Below the pieces are notes generated by a model, which did not search any database, was not told the DNA's origin, and saw only the letters and a program-made list of their open reading frames with translations. 37,500 nucleotides of DNA from Chrysomallon squamiferum. Its lineage: Eukaryota > Mollusca > Gastropoda > Neomphalida > Peltospiridae. The stretch covers positions 11,965,788-12,003,287 of the forward strand of contig CM022673.1 in the NCBI GenBank assembly GCA_012295275.1, in the 5' to 3' direction. Below are positions 17,331 to 36,685 of the stretch, one piece after another (the stretch's first letter is position 1; every line of letters begins with the position of its first letter). A program made the position numbers and the translations under genes.

Positions 17331-17860
17331 TTAGATATGTTGATAGATGGATTTATGAATGGAGTGGAAACACACAGATAGATAGAGAGGGAAAGAGATC
17401 GATAGCGAGAGATAGATATCTAGATAGAGTAGATAGATGACAAATATACAAATATAGATAGATAGATAATTAAAAAGGCAGATAGAGAGATGGTAAATAT
17501 ATAGAGAATGAGAAAGATAGATTGACAGACAGACAGACAGATAGATATGTGACAGAGAGACCATAAATACTCAGATAGATATAGAGATAGATAGACTAGA
17601 TAGATCCACTGACAGACAGATAGATAGAGATAGAGACATGTAGATTAGATAGAGAGATAGATAGATATATAGACATATGGTAAATAGTGAATGAGAGAGA
17701 AATATAGACACATAGACAGACAGAAACACAGATAGATAGAGAGACTGACAGACAGACAGCTAAGTAAACAGATATATAGGTAAATGGATAGAAAACTGAG
17801 TGGATAGATCGATGATGGATGAAAGATAGATAGACAGATGGACAGATGTTTCTATTGTTT
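17205..17860. repeat. GATA/GACA repeat field
   Basis: About 650 bp of imperfect GATA, GACA and GAGA tetranucleotides in the far 3' flank of gene B. Short counterparts lie at 25300-25370 and 37330-37420. Confidence 0.9.
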
Positions 17861-18849
17861 TACTGTGTATGAATGTATGTGTATGTGTAGATAATTGTTG
17901 AGACAATAAAATATCTGTCAGACTGTTATCGAATCTGATTTAATCGTTATAAACGTGATGGCAATACCGCTGAGGACCGCAATAGGTCAGCCTGTTAGAT
18001 TTAATCACTTGTGACATTTAAACATTCATTGACTTTTTATTTGAAAATGATTTTCGATAATGCTATGGGGGTAAAATATATTGAAACTAAAGAGGCTATT
18101 ACTCCGTGTCATAGGATTTATAGCTGCATGTCGATTTTTTTTTTTTTTTTTTTTTTATTTACGTAATGAAACAAAAAATAATAAAAAATATGAGTACAAA
18201 AGAGATATTTGTGCTTGTATTTTCATAAACAGGAAATCACATGTCACAGTCTTTCGTGTGGCACTCGTGATTACTAGTTGGAACGGTATATAGCACAGTA
18301 GATGAACGAAGAAGACTTGAACAAGAGACCACTAGCGCAATAAACGATCCCTGTTTTGTAGGAAAGTATCAAGCTAGTCAAAGTTGGAACATAGCACGTT
18401 GTTAGATAACTCTGCTTATTTTATATGGTACTTGTCGTTAACGAGTTAACACTACGTCAGTTTGAAAAAGATACATTACTCATTGTATTTATAGTTTAGT
18501 GCTTTTTTTCTTCTCTTATTTTTTTTTTCCTGACAAGAACGGTAAATATTAGATATGTTTATCTTAATTTACCAACATAGTTTATCTCCCTTGATTTGTC
18601 GTTTTGGGTTTTTTTCTTTTTATTATTTATTATTATTTTTATTATTATCTTGTTAGGGTGTGTTATTGGGTGTAGACATGTTTTATTGTAATTCAGTAAG
18701 TAATAGTTTTATGATGATGATAATGATAATAACATTATTGGATCTGACTGCCACTTTTTAGTTTATACTTTTTCTTCTGAAATACCAACATCTGCTTAAC
18801 AAAAACAGAGCAAGGATTTAAAAGGTGTTTTTAAAATGAAATAATAAAC

Positions 18850-18885
18850 AAGAATCGGTCTGAATGTATCTTTATTTCAGAACAA
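18850..18885 (-). terminator. Likely poly(A) signal of gene B
   Basis: AATAAA on the minus strand at 18876-18871, in the same conserved block as in genes A and D, about 530 nt below the TGA. Confidence 0.5.
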
Positions 18886-19404
18886 ACGTCTTCATCAGAT
18901 ACATGCAGGTTTTTTCACACAAATGAAAGAAGTTCAAGAAACAAAATTAAATTATTATCATTCAATCATTGATAGTTTACTAGAAATTCGAAAAGGGATT
19001 ATTAGAACTTACCATACATAATTTTATTTATTTATTTATTTATTTATTTGTTATTACTTTGTTGCTGTAATTTGAAAAGATGTTCCTTCCTTTGTGTTTT
19101 TTTTTTTTTTTAAACACACAACAATCCTGAGTATAAATATAAATATGAAAAAAGAACTTCATTAGTAGATTAATAAAGATAAAGATTAAAGGACTGCTAA
19201 ATCCAGAAACGTCGTTTTTCTGCGACGTTCTACTCTTACTCATCCTTGGGTCTATTCCTACCAGAGACGACGGAATCGTCATGAATTTATCACAGGTAAA
19301 AGTACAATCACACAGTTAATCACGATTATTAATAACAAAATCAGCACTCATGAGTTTTCATGGACATTCCGTTTTTTTTTTTGGTTTGTTGTTGTTGTTG
19401 TTTT

Positions 19405-20364
19405 TCAGTGTATTGTCAAATACGTGAAACCAGTAAGTATCGCTGTGGTAGTCGACAGAAACATTTCGTTTCCTGAAAATAAAAAAATAAATTTAATATG
19501 TGTACACACACACACAGACACACACACAAACACACACACACACGCACACATACACACAGACACTCAACACACAGACACACCCACCCACACTCAGACACAG
19601 TGTAAACTGGCAAAACCGGTCACTAGTTATCCCGGATTACCGTATATAGCGGCCATGTTTTTCGGTACCGAATTTACAAGTATAGATTACGTGTATAGAC
19701 GTAACGTCTTGGCACTTTGTCACTCTGAAAGATTAGAGCCACTCAGAAATTACGTGTATTAAAACCCATAATACGGATACCGTATTCATCCCCAAAGGCT
19801 TCAGTTATTGGTTAATTACGCTTGACAAACCGTAGACCGGGTAAGCTCAGCTGAATCACCTGACCTGAAACAGCGCGACTCGGTTTCTCTCGTTACGCTA
19901 GTGCGGGATATCAAACCAGACATTTCGCCTTACACCAGTAATCACGTTTTTGATCTTCACTATGATGTTACGACAAAACTCGTTAAGCATCTCGTGGATT
20001 TGTGGTTGTGCTAACAAACAAATTAAAAATGGCATAGGCCCCTGCTCACTGTCACATTTTATTGACAATTTACAAATCAAATGTAGAGATCTACACTGCA
20101 CGCTTTTTATCATTTAATTTATATATGCGGAGAATTGAACTTTCATTAAAATCCAAGAATAATTCAACACGTGATTCCGAATCTGTACCCAAAATAAATG
20201 AGAAACAGTTAGGTGAGAAATTTGGACATGGCAGAAGTAAATATTCCAAACGTGGATCCCGATCAAATCGGGCATTTTTAAAGGTATCGTAGTGATCTGG
20301 TTTTGTCCATTTCTACAGAGACATATATATATATATATATACATTTACACACATATATGCTACA

Positions 20365-20422
<58 letters not shown>

Positions 20423-23400
20423 AAAATACATATATACACATACATTCATATTTATATATGTATATACATACATACAGACAGACAAACGTACAGAGAAAAC
20501 GCAGCACTCCTTTATTTGACTCGGCTATTGTTTTTGTGCTGATGTGGTTTGAAACAAAGGGTAGAATGAATACAGCCGGGTGGAAAGTCACGTCAAACCG
20601 AGCTTACTGCATTTGCAAACGAATGTTTTGTTCGGAAGCAGAATTCTTGAAAGTGTCTAAAACGCATGTGCAAACCGTGCAACTGGCAGATTACAGAACC
20701 AGTTCTGCAAAGCAGGGAAACTGAATTATCACATTCAGTTAGTGTATCGTTTCCTACCGTAGGCAGCTCACCCACCAAAATACACACACACACAGACACA
20801 CACATATTCATGCACACATATACAGACAAATGCCTGCACACATACACACACAAACATATGCACACTCAGACATACACATTCGTTGATATACCGACATACA
20901 AAAGCTTTCGTTAATTTACTGCAATATAAAATAAAAGATAATCGTACCTGCACTAGTTGTATTGTCAGCTGAAAGTAAAATGATCTCACTGTTAAAAATC
21001 TTAATACACATTACATTAACAATGCAAAGAAACATAGACCACAAAAGGATTTAAAACAAAAAATGCAAATTAACAATTTCCTTAAACGGAGATAGCTATG
21101 CCGTTTTTAAAATAAAAGAAATATCATTCTAACAATATTCATTCAAAGGTAACAAAGCATACGCTAAACATTCAATATAGTGTATAATTCTTCTAAACAT
21201 TAGATCTAGTGTATAATTCTTCTAAACATTAGATCTAGTGTAAAATTCTTCTAAACATTAGATCTAGTGTATAATTCTTCTAAACATTAAATCTAGTGTA
21301 TTGTTCTTCTAAACATTAAATCTAGTGTATTGTTCTTCTAAACATTAAATCTAGAGTATACTTCTTCTAAACATTAAATCTAAAGCATAGTTCTTCTAAA
21401 CAGTAAATCTAGTGTGTAATTCTTCTAAACATTAAATCTAAAGCATAGTTCTTCTAAACAGTAAATCTAGAGTGTGGTTCTTCTAAATATTAAATCTAGT
21501 GTATAATTCTTCTAAACATTAAATCTAGTGCATTGTTCTTCTAAATATTAAATCTAGTGTATAATTCTTCTAAATATTAAATCTAGTGTATAATTCTTCT
21601 AAACATTAAATCTAGAGTATAACTGTTCTAAAGATTAAATCGATTTGTGCATAAAAAATATTGATTCTAGTTGTACAGTTGTATTAAAATTAAATGTTGC
21701 TTATGGTTAGCTTCTTTAGAGTTTTCTGCCCGTTAAATAGTAAATAAAGACTGCAAAAATAGCAGTTAATTTTAAGTATTTCACATGTTAAAATGCAGGT
21801 ACACGACCACATATAAACACTAAATAATTAATATGAACGTAAATTATGTACTAAACAGTATACAAGACATTAAATCTAGTCGTATTATTATTCTAAATGA
21901 ACGTAAATTATGTACTGAAATGAAAATCAAATATCAAAAACGATTTCTGTTAATCAGGATTAAATATATGTAGACTGAGAAACAGTATGTACACTAAGAA
22001 ACAATTTTATTTACACAAATGTATGGGATGCACACAAAGCCAACTGAGGCAGATCCGTGAACAGTTTTAACTCTTTGTGTGCATCCCATAATATCACAAA
22101 GGTATCAGTGCTCGAGTTGTCTGCGTTGTACTCACGTATCAAAGTTTAACTTAGACAAGTATGCTAAGCGTTCTATCATAATGTTTAGAAATATCTCTTT
22201 CATTTCAACTTTAAGAAATATATATATATATATTTTGTTTTTACCTGACATTGTTGTTGTCATGGCTGTTGTTGTGCTGGCCTCTGTTGTATCTTCGGCT
22301 ATAAAATGAAATGCACATAACATGAATAAATCAATGAAGTTACGTATCCATGCATTATGTTTTTACGTACATCATGAACAGAGCTGTATATAAATATTTA
22401 TCTTTGGAAATGTGCAGCTGTATAAAACATTATACCATGCGCAGTTGCCTTTTCCCGTTAGTATATGTATGTACGTATGTACCTCTCTATGTATGTGTAT
22501 GTGTGTTTATATATGTATGTATGTATGTATGTATGTTTGTATGTACATATGTATTTTAGGCTTTGAATATTTTCTGTTTTATGTACGTCAGATGCCGCTG
22601 ACGAGACTCGAACGCATGGCGCTCATTCGCCCGCATCGCGAAGTCGGACGATGTTACCTATGACTGTATGTATCTATGTAATTACCTTTATTTAATATGT
22701 GTATACGTGTGTGTATGTGTATATTTATGAATGTATCTATCTACGTATGTATGTATATATGTATATATGTGTGTATGTACTTAACTTTATTTCAATGTAT
22801 ACTTTTATTTTGTTTCTTTAATTTAGTGGTGTTGCTTGAAAACTTACTTGATGTTGTAGTTACCAGACTTGTAAACAGAGCTACGGCTGGAAAATAAATA
22901 AATAAATAAATAAACAAATAAACAAACAAATAAAATAAAATAAACAAAGTAAAATATAATAAAATAAAATCAATAAATTAAAATAAAATAAAATATAATA
23001 AAATAAAATTTAAAAAAATCAATAAATCAATAAATCAAAAATCAATAAATGAAATAAAATAAAATAAAATAAAATAACGTAAAACAAAATAAAAGAAAAG
23101 AAAATAAATAAATTAACAAACAAGTAAATTAAAATATTCAATGTTGTCACAAAAGACTTGTAACCAGAGCTACCGCTGGAAAATAAATAAATAAATAAAT
23201 AAATAAATAAAGTAAAATAAAGTAAAATATAATAAAATAAAAATAAAAAAAAAAAAAAAAAAATAAAATAAAATAAATCAATCAATCAATCAATCAATCA
23301 ATTAATTAAATAAATTAAATAAAATTAAATAAAAAAACAAAAAAAAAAATAAAATAAATAAATAAAAACAAAAATAAAAAAGTAATGTAAAACAAAATAA

Positions 23401-23733
23401 AAATAAAATAAAATAAATAAATTAACAAACAAGTAAATTAAAGTATTCAGTGTTGTCACAAAATTCTTTAAAACAGCGAACAGCAACTTAAATTTTTTAG
23501 AAAGGCATTTTTGTTAAATGACATTTTATATCTCTTTCCGGGAACAAATATTAACAAACTTTAATTCATTGGAAGGACCGAGAAAGACAAAGAAGATCTG
23601 AGACAGGTAGAAAGAAAAAGACAGCGATGGAGAGAGAGAGAGAGAGATTTTATTTATTTGGCTATTTATAAAACAATTTTACCTAAATTAACTTACCGCA
23701 GACCAGCGCTATCACGAAAGATGCTTTGTTCAT
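19405..23733 (-). CDS. Gene B: minimal five-exon member, about 72 aa
   Basis: Exons: 23733-23697 (37 nt), 22886-22848 (39), 22298-22245 (54), 20968-20948 (21), 19472-19405 (68, TGA stop). They total 219 nt, 72 codons plus stop. Every junction keeps AG/GT and phase 1. The protein begins [12 protein letters not shown] and continues [13 protein letters not shown], a convincing signal peptide. Exon 3 ([18 protein letters not shown]) lacks any expanded repeat; exon 4 adds ADNTTSA with an N-glycosylation sequon (NTT). Exon 5 encodes [19 protein letters not shown] and TIH before TGA. This copy shows what the unexpanded gene looks like, and its exon 3 begins and ends like those of genes A and D. Intron 3 carries a 29-bp minisatellite and intron 4 a block shared with gene D. 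The very short mature peptide would be mostly Thr/Ser. Confidence 0.75.
19780..20770. repeat. Intron 4 block shared by genes B and D (partner 7380-8230)
   Basis: Same order of segments as in gene D, interrupted here by a TA-rich insertion at about 20320-20510. Confidence 0.7.
20321..20460. repeat. TA-rich microsatellite in intron 4 of gene B
   Basis: (TA)n runs with short CA interruptions. It interrupts the block shared with gene D. Confidence 0.9.
21163..21645. repeat. 29-bp minisatellite in intron 3 of gene B
   Basis: About sixteen degenerate copies of a 29-bp unit around ATTAAATCTAGTGTATAATT plus CTTCTAAAC. There are no unique spacers, so it is not a CRISPR array. Confidence 0.9.
22022..22090. 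repeat. Perfect 18-bp inverted repeat (hairpin)
   Basis: TATGGGATGCACACAAAG at 22022-22039 is the exact reverse complement of 22073-22090, with a 33-bp loop. It lies in intron 3 of gene B, 155 bp downstream of the exon 3 donor. Confidence 0.85.
23155..23175 (-). pseudogene. Partial duplicate of exon 2 inside intron 1 of gene B
   Basis: An acceptor (TTTTCCAG) and the first 21 nt of an exon 2 copy (CGGTAGCTCTGGTTACAAGT) are present, then the sequence breaks into intron-like DNA without a donor. It comes from a local tandem duplication of about 300 bp: the TTAAAATATTCAATGTTGTC stretch occurs at about 23130 and, nearly unchanged, at about 23435. Confidence 0.6.
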
Positions 23734-23860
23734 TTTTGTTGTTGTTGTTGTTCCTTGATAGATATTTGTTTTGTTTTTTTCACCTTTAACACGTAGGACT
23801 TTAGTCTTGTATCACGTATCTCTGAGCAAGATGTTGTTGGTGACGATTATATAAAGACCA
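23734..23860 (-). promoter_or_regulatory. Core promoter and 5' UTR of gene B
   Basis: TTATATAA at 23847-23854 is 121 bp upstream of the ATG. The flanking sequence matches genes A and D, including a GATACAAGACTAAAGTCC stretch in the presumed leader. Just upstream is GTGACGTC, a CRE-like site not present in that exact form in the other copies. Confidence 0.58.
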
Positions 23861-24717
23861 GGTTACTAGGTGACGTCTGTGTTTATATGTGTTTACATAA
23901 ATATTATGATCGAACCACTAGAGATTCGTGTTTTTAACTCTATAATTTTGACTGAGAAGGTTAAGAAACAAAGTGAAGATTGCTGAGGTTCACCCTTGTA
24001 ACACAGATGGCAACGATTTTTTGGCTCAAATGTCTCCCACTGTGACAAAATGTGCACCATGTAACCTGAATTCAACATCTGCATGTGTATGTGATAGTAT
24101 ATTTTCTATGTTAGTACATGCTTGATTTACGTCGGTTTTCACGACGATATAAACAGCGGTTAACTTCTTTCTCTCGTAACTAAGCTAAACAAAAATGTCG
24201 TGATTTAAGTCATCACGCAAACAGAAAATCGTGCAGTCAGAACACATGAGAAGATCTTTTCAAAAACAACTTTAGAAATATTAGCCAGTAATCGTGATTT
24301 ACAGAACAAATGTGATATTTTTAAAATCACTTAAAATATAACTGTCAAAGTATTACTTATCAATCGCGTGTCAATGGTATAAATAATTTACATATTTGTT
24401 ATAGTTATGTAACAATAATCAGTCAAATGTGTTTTTTATTATCTTCAGTTATGTTTGTTCCTTTACCGTTTATTATTCTTTTACAAACACTCGTACACTG
24501 TTTATCACAAAACTAATTAAACTAATTCTCTGCATTTTCAAAAATGATACAAATCGATTCGGCGGACAAGAAAACCAGGTGATGAGTTAACAATGACCTT
24601 AGTTGAAATAAAATATAATACAAAAGGTGTACCTCGATTTTTATACTTTTATTTTTGATGTTAAAATTTTTGTTTTTGTCTTTCGTTTTCACTTTTAAAC
24701 ATTTTTCTCTCCCATTC

Positions 24718-25278
24718 GACCAGAATGTTATTAATTTCTTAGTGGCTCTAATCTTTCACTTTTAAACATTTTTCTCTCCCATTCGACCAGAATGTTATTA
24801 ATTTCTGAGTGGCTCTAATCTTTCAGTTTGGCCAAGCGCCAAGACGTTACGTCATTTCTAGACAAAGCAACACGGAATATCTGATACAAGACTAAACGTA
24901 TTTATCAGGTGTACAGCGACCATCTCTACTCGGTGAGTGTGTTAAACAAATGGCTGGTTATTTATTGATGACATTTGTAAGTAGCTGTATGTATATATTT
25001 CCTTCAGTAAAGACGATCAGCGGCCATTTGCAATTAATGCACGTGACTTTAATTCCGAATCGTACAGAAACGTGTTGTTTTTGGCTCGCATGGTATTGTA
25101 TTTCAGAAAACGTTGGAATATCTGGATACGACTACTTTGTTTAAACCAGACAAAGATTTTTAAAAAAATTCTATATACCATTATTTATGACGTAGATGAA
25201 GCGTCTTGTGTTTCACTACTTCTTACTTAATCCGTAATTCTTCTTCCGTAAGTGTTTGCTTTTAACGGACACTAGTGG
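24718..25278 (+). repeat. Arm 2 of the inverted repeat flanking gene B
   Basis: Opposite-orientation partner of 16139-16693, ending near the shared GCTTTTAACGGAC motif. Its left part is preceded by a tandem duplication with a 67-bp period (24691-24758 repeated at 24758 onward). The open frame is at 24950-25144. A fragment of the same family also lies at about 19640-19770 in intron 4 of gene B. Confidence 0.75.
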
Positions 25279-25414
25279 GAGAAGAGAGAGCTATGGATGG
25301 AGGGGCAGACAGACAGAAAGACAGACAGACAGACAGATAGATAGATAAATAGATAGATGGATATGTAGATACAGAGACACATATATAATAAATATGTGAA
25401 TGTGTGTGTGTGTA

Positions 25415-26153
25415 TAGTGGTACCTCGACTTACGAGTTCCCCAAGTTTTTCGAGTTACGAGCAATCGGACGGTCTATTTTTTGCTTTGAGTTGCGAGCCA
25501 AAATCCGAGTTACGAGCTAGCTTCAGATACGCCGCCGCTAGTTGGATCCGGCGAGCATCCTGCGTCTCACTCGTTTACTTCACATGGTCATCTCGTCGCG
25601 GAAGCATCTCTACTGTGTTGTGCTCGCGTTTTGTGCAGTATTTTGCCAAATTTGTTTATCTGGCGATGGATCCTAAGAAAGTGAGTGCAAAGAACAGTGC
25701 TGAGAAGAAGATGCGGATGATGTCTATTGAATTAAAGCTTGAATTCATAGAAAAACATGAACGAGGTGGGCATCTAGCCGACTTGGCCAGGCAGTAAGAG
25801 CGTAGTACTTCTACGATACGTACCATACTGAAGTTGAAGGAGTCGATAAAGGCTGTAACTCTAGCCAAAGGCGTTAAAATAATTTATCTCATATCCTAGA
25901 TAAATACACTTTACAAAACTAATTTACTTCTTTACATTCTCTTTTATTTTGTTTTTATACAATATTTTGTCAGTTATAAATACATTTTACAAAACACGTT
26001 ACAAAAAAAAAAAAAAAATGTGGTGGTTTGGGGGGGGGACTGGAATTATTAATAGTAGGTCAATTAATTTCAGTTTGGAAAACTGATTTGATATACGAGC
26101 AAATTGTGATACGAGCTCGGTCACGGAATAAATTAAACTCGTAAGTAAAAATA

Positions 26154-26155
<2 letters not shown>
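25415..26155 (+). mobile_element. Tigger/pogo-like element, internally deleted
   Basis: The left end reads AGTGGTACCTCGACTTACGA and the right end ends CTCGTAAGT in inverted orientation, with further inverted CGAGTTACGAG-type blocks inside, as in Tigger terminal repeats. From 25666 the plus strand encodes MDPKKVSAKNSAEKKMRMMS and a CENP-B/psq-like helix-turn-helix (LKLEFIEKHERGGHLADLAR). A TAA at 25795 interrupts it, and it resumes as STSTIRTILKLKESIKA to about 25880. The DDE catalytic region is absent. A poly(A) run followed by a G run lies near 26005-26039. Confidence 0.78.
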
Positions 26156-26184
<29 letters not shown>

Positions 26185-26716
26185 AAGTGTGTATGTATGT
26201 ATGTATGTATGTAATTAGTGAGACTTAGTAAAATCTTGGTGTTCATGCTATGGGGTAAAATATACTGAAACGAAATAGGTTATTACTGCATGTCATAGGA
26301 TTCATAATTGCATGCAGATTGTTTTTATTTTCGTGATGATCCCAACATATAAAAAAAAAAATAATAATAATAAAATAAAAATATTTAAAAATAAAAAATA
26401 AAACATAAGAGATAAAATACAAATGATTACTAGCACTGAAATATTTCTGCTTGTATTATCATGAATAGGGAAGCACCGGTCACATACTTTTTATCTTAAT
26501 TTACCAACATTAATTATATCCCTTGATTTGTTTACGTTTTGTGTTTGTGTACGTATAACTATCTATTTATCACTTTGTCCCAATACACAACAGATACCTT
26601 TAGAATCCCCAGTTTCTATATTCGTGTTTGTCAGTGTGCGTGTCCGGTAAATGTATAAGATTTTAACAAATTAAAATGCAAAACTAATGAACGAAATACC
26701 ATATTATGTAATAATA

Positions 26717-26758
26717 TTATTATATTATATTATATTATATTATATTATATTATATTAT
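26717..26758. repeat. Pentanucleotide repeat ATATT
   Basis: Regular 5-bp period (ATATT)n in the 3' flank of gene A, followed by a TTTG-type repeat. Confidence 0.9.
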
Positions 26759-27299
26759 TTGTTTGCTTGTTTGTTTCTTTGTTTGTTTGTTTATTTATTG
26801 GAAAGGAACTGCCATTATAAATACACACACTGTTATAATTATAAGTAACAATTTATAAAAACGTTTTTCTTCTTAGTATAAATATCAAAAAATTTGAATA
26901 TGTATCTCTGAGTTTCCTTCATTTTCATTCAAGAACTACAATCCTGGAGTTATTTTTCTGAATGAGTTACAAGATAAATATAATAATAAAAAAAGAACGT
27001 AAAGAAAAAGCTGGTGATGATAACGATATAATTAAGATGATGAAAATATAACACATTTAATTCTACGAATGATAACACGATAAAAATGGCCATGATATTT
27101 ATATTTGTAACGACGCTGTTGATTATACTGATGATAGTTATGACGATGTTGATGAAGTTGATATTTAATGATGATGATAATGATAATAACATTAGTGGAA
27201 CTGACTGCTACTTTTTATACTTTTTCTTCTGAAATACCAACATCTGCTTAACAAAAACAAAACAAGGATTTAAAAACAATTGTTTTTAAAAAGAAATAA

Positions 27300-27335
27300 A
27301 CAGGAACTGGTCTGAATGTATCTTTATTTCAGAAC
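27300..27335 (-). terminator. Likely poly(A) signal of gene A
   Basis: AATAAA on the minus strand at 27328-27323, in the conserved block, about 360 nt below the TGA. The 3' UTR is shorter than in B and D because a block present there is missing here. Confidence 0.5.
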
Positions 27336-27687
27336 AAACGTCTTCATCAGATACATGCAAGTTTTTTCACACAAATGAAAGAACATCAAGAAACAAAAAT
27401 AAATTATTATCATTTAATCACTGATACTTGATTAGAAATTCCAAAAATGGTTATTAGAACTAGCATTAATTAATTTATTTATTAATTTATTTATTTATTT
27501 ATTTATTATAACTATGTTACTATAATTTGGAAAACTCTTCATTCCTTTGTCTTGTAATAAAATATAAAAAAATACTCTGAAATCATCACTATAAATATTA
27601 TGTAGAAGCAGTTACAGAAGATCTGTTGTGAGAAAAAGCACATCTTTAATAGATTAATAAAATTAATACTGTTGTTTTTCGGTTTTT

Positions 27688-34677
<6,990 letters not shown>

Positions 34678-34815
34678 TTTATATGTTATTCCTTGATATT
34701 TTGTTTTTTGTTTTGAGATGTTTTGTTTTTTTTCCCCCTTAAATACGTTTGTCTTGTATCGAGTATCTCTGAATAAAATGTGGTGGGTGGTGATCGACAC
34801 GATTATATAAAGACC
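34678..34815 (-). promoter_or_regulatory. Core promoter and 5' UTR of gene A
   Basis: TTATATAA lies at 34803-34810, 133 bp upstream of the ATG at 34677. The block reading AACCTGGTC just upstream of the TATA box and ATCGT just downstream recurs in all five copies. A GATACAAGAC motif follows in the likely 5' UTR. The transcription start is probably 25-40 nt downstream of the TATA box; the exact base cannot be fixed. Confidence 0.6.
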
Positions 34816-36629
34816 AGGTTACTATATTTGTATGTATTTAAATTAAAAATAAAAACGTATCAAATAATATATATATATATATATATATATAATGAATAAA
34901 TGAACAGAAAATCGTGTTTTTTAAATTATAATTATAGCTTTGACTGATAGTTAACAATGTTCACATTGTTGAGATGCGTCCTTCCAGTGTGATTTGATAT
35001 CAAGAAGGTATAAGGACTCCTGTATCAAAATTCAGAAAAAGTCTAATAAAGGTAAGAAAAATTATAATAACAAGGAAGGTGTGACACAGGCACATTTTGA
35101 ATAAACGCTCGTAAATTGAAACAACAAAACAGTTAACGTGTCTCCCACTGTGACAAAATCGACATGATGAGGTTTTTAATATTATAATGAGAAAATAAAC
35201 ATACATTTTGTTCTATTAATAAAATACGAGAAACAGAAATAAAAATCGGTTTTTTTTTTCTGTCAGTAAAAGATTTATTTTAATAAAGTACAAGTCACTG
35301 AGATCATGTATTACTACTACTTCCACTACAGAGGACTGAGCCTGCGTACCACAGCTTAACAAGGAAACAAGTTTTTATTATATTCTACCGACAGTTTTTC
35401 TACGAGTATTTGTAAAAGTATAATAAACGGTAAAGGAACAAACATAACTGAACATAGTAAAGAACACATTTGATTGATTATTGGGTTTTTTTAGATGTCA
35501 TCTTCCATAGGAAAGTACCTAAATGAGGTCTTAAGTGGCAGACCCCCATTTTATTTTATTTTTTATTTTATTTTATTTTTTTTAAACGAAAAGAAAAGAA
35601 AAACAATCCACAAAACTTTTTATTTCCATGAATTAAGAAAATTAAATTTGATTTAGACCTCACAGTCATCAAAACACTATTATTATTATTGTTATTATTG
35701 TTGTTGTTGTTGCTGTTGTTATTGTTCTTATGATTATTATTATTATAAACAAATATAACTCATTTCATTACTTTAATTATTTTAAATGTATTAACTGAAT
35801 CTTTTGCATTAAAAAAAAAAAGAAGTTATAATTTCAAATTTTCCGACACGGTTGAATCACCTAACATACTGTTAGTGTGACAGACACCTTAACGTCGAAT
35901 CCAGCGTTAAACGCGACAACGTCAGTAAAATAATTACGAAGTGTGTCGTGTCATGTCACTGAACGGACGACTCTTTGTTGAAAACAATCGTAAATGACAG
36001 CGGCTACTAACAAGCTAATGAAGCATCATCTACAGTGACAGACGTGATAAGTTGTGTAATAACCGCTCTAAAGAAATAAACGTTTTAACTGGTGTTTTTT
36101 TCTACACCCACATCTGGTTACGTAATTCCCACTCGGTCTAATGCGTTCTTGTCATCCCCTACGTGGCCCGAAATGAACTCTTACATGTACCATCCTAATG
36201 TAATATCGTATTACGTAAAATCCTATTCGAGTCCCTACTGAATATTTTTAGATCCAGTGGGAAGACAAAACAAAAAGAACATGTATCAAGGATTAGGTAT
36301 CACAGTCTGATTTATGGCATTTCTCCTGTAAGCAAATCGCTGATACAGAAGTATAAAAAAAAAAAATAATAATAAAAAGACAAAATGGATATAAAAAGAC
36401 TAGTTGTGTAGATCTATTGTTAACTTTGCTATGAAAGTAAAACGGCAAGCTGATACGAGGATAGATGTTACTAAGATGTAAACAAAAAGAATCACACGTT
36501 ATTTTAAAGATTTATCAAGCTAACCTGCAATCAGTACTTTTAAAATCTCTCAAAATGGAATAGTCTTACAAGAGAAAGGTTATATCAGTAACGTAATGAT
36601 TGACGAGCTTGTGGCACTGATAGAAACCT

Positions 36630-36633
<4 letters not shown>

Positions 36634-36683
<50 letters not shown>

Positions 36684-36685
36684 TA
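36634..36685. repeat. AAT repeat in the right-hand intergenic region
   Basis: (AAT)n. From about 35500 to 37260 I see no exon with family splice signals and no recognisable gene. Confidence 0.9.

Noticed and set aside
18871-18908. Plus-strand mini-exon between TTTATTTCAG and a GTTTTT donor, also at 6601 and 27329
   Set aside because: The donor is weak, there is no plus-strand gene around it, and the minus-strand reading as a poly(A) region fits the gene order.
21163-21645. Direct 29-bp repeats as a possible CRISPR array
   Set aside because: Units are contiguous without spacers, the repeats drift, and the surroundings are eukaryotic introns.
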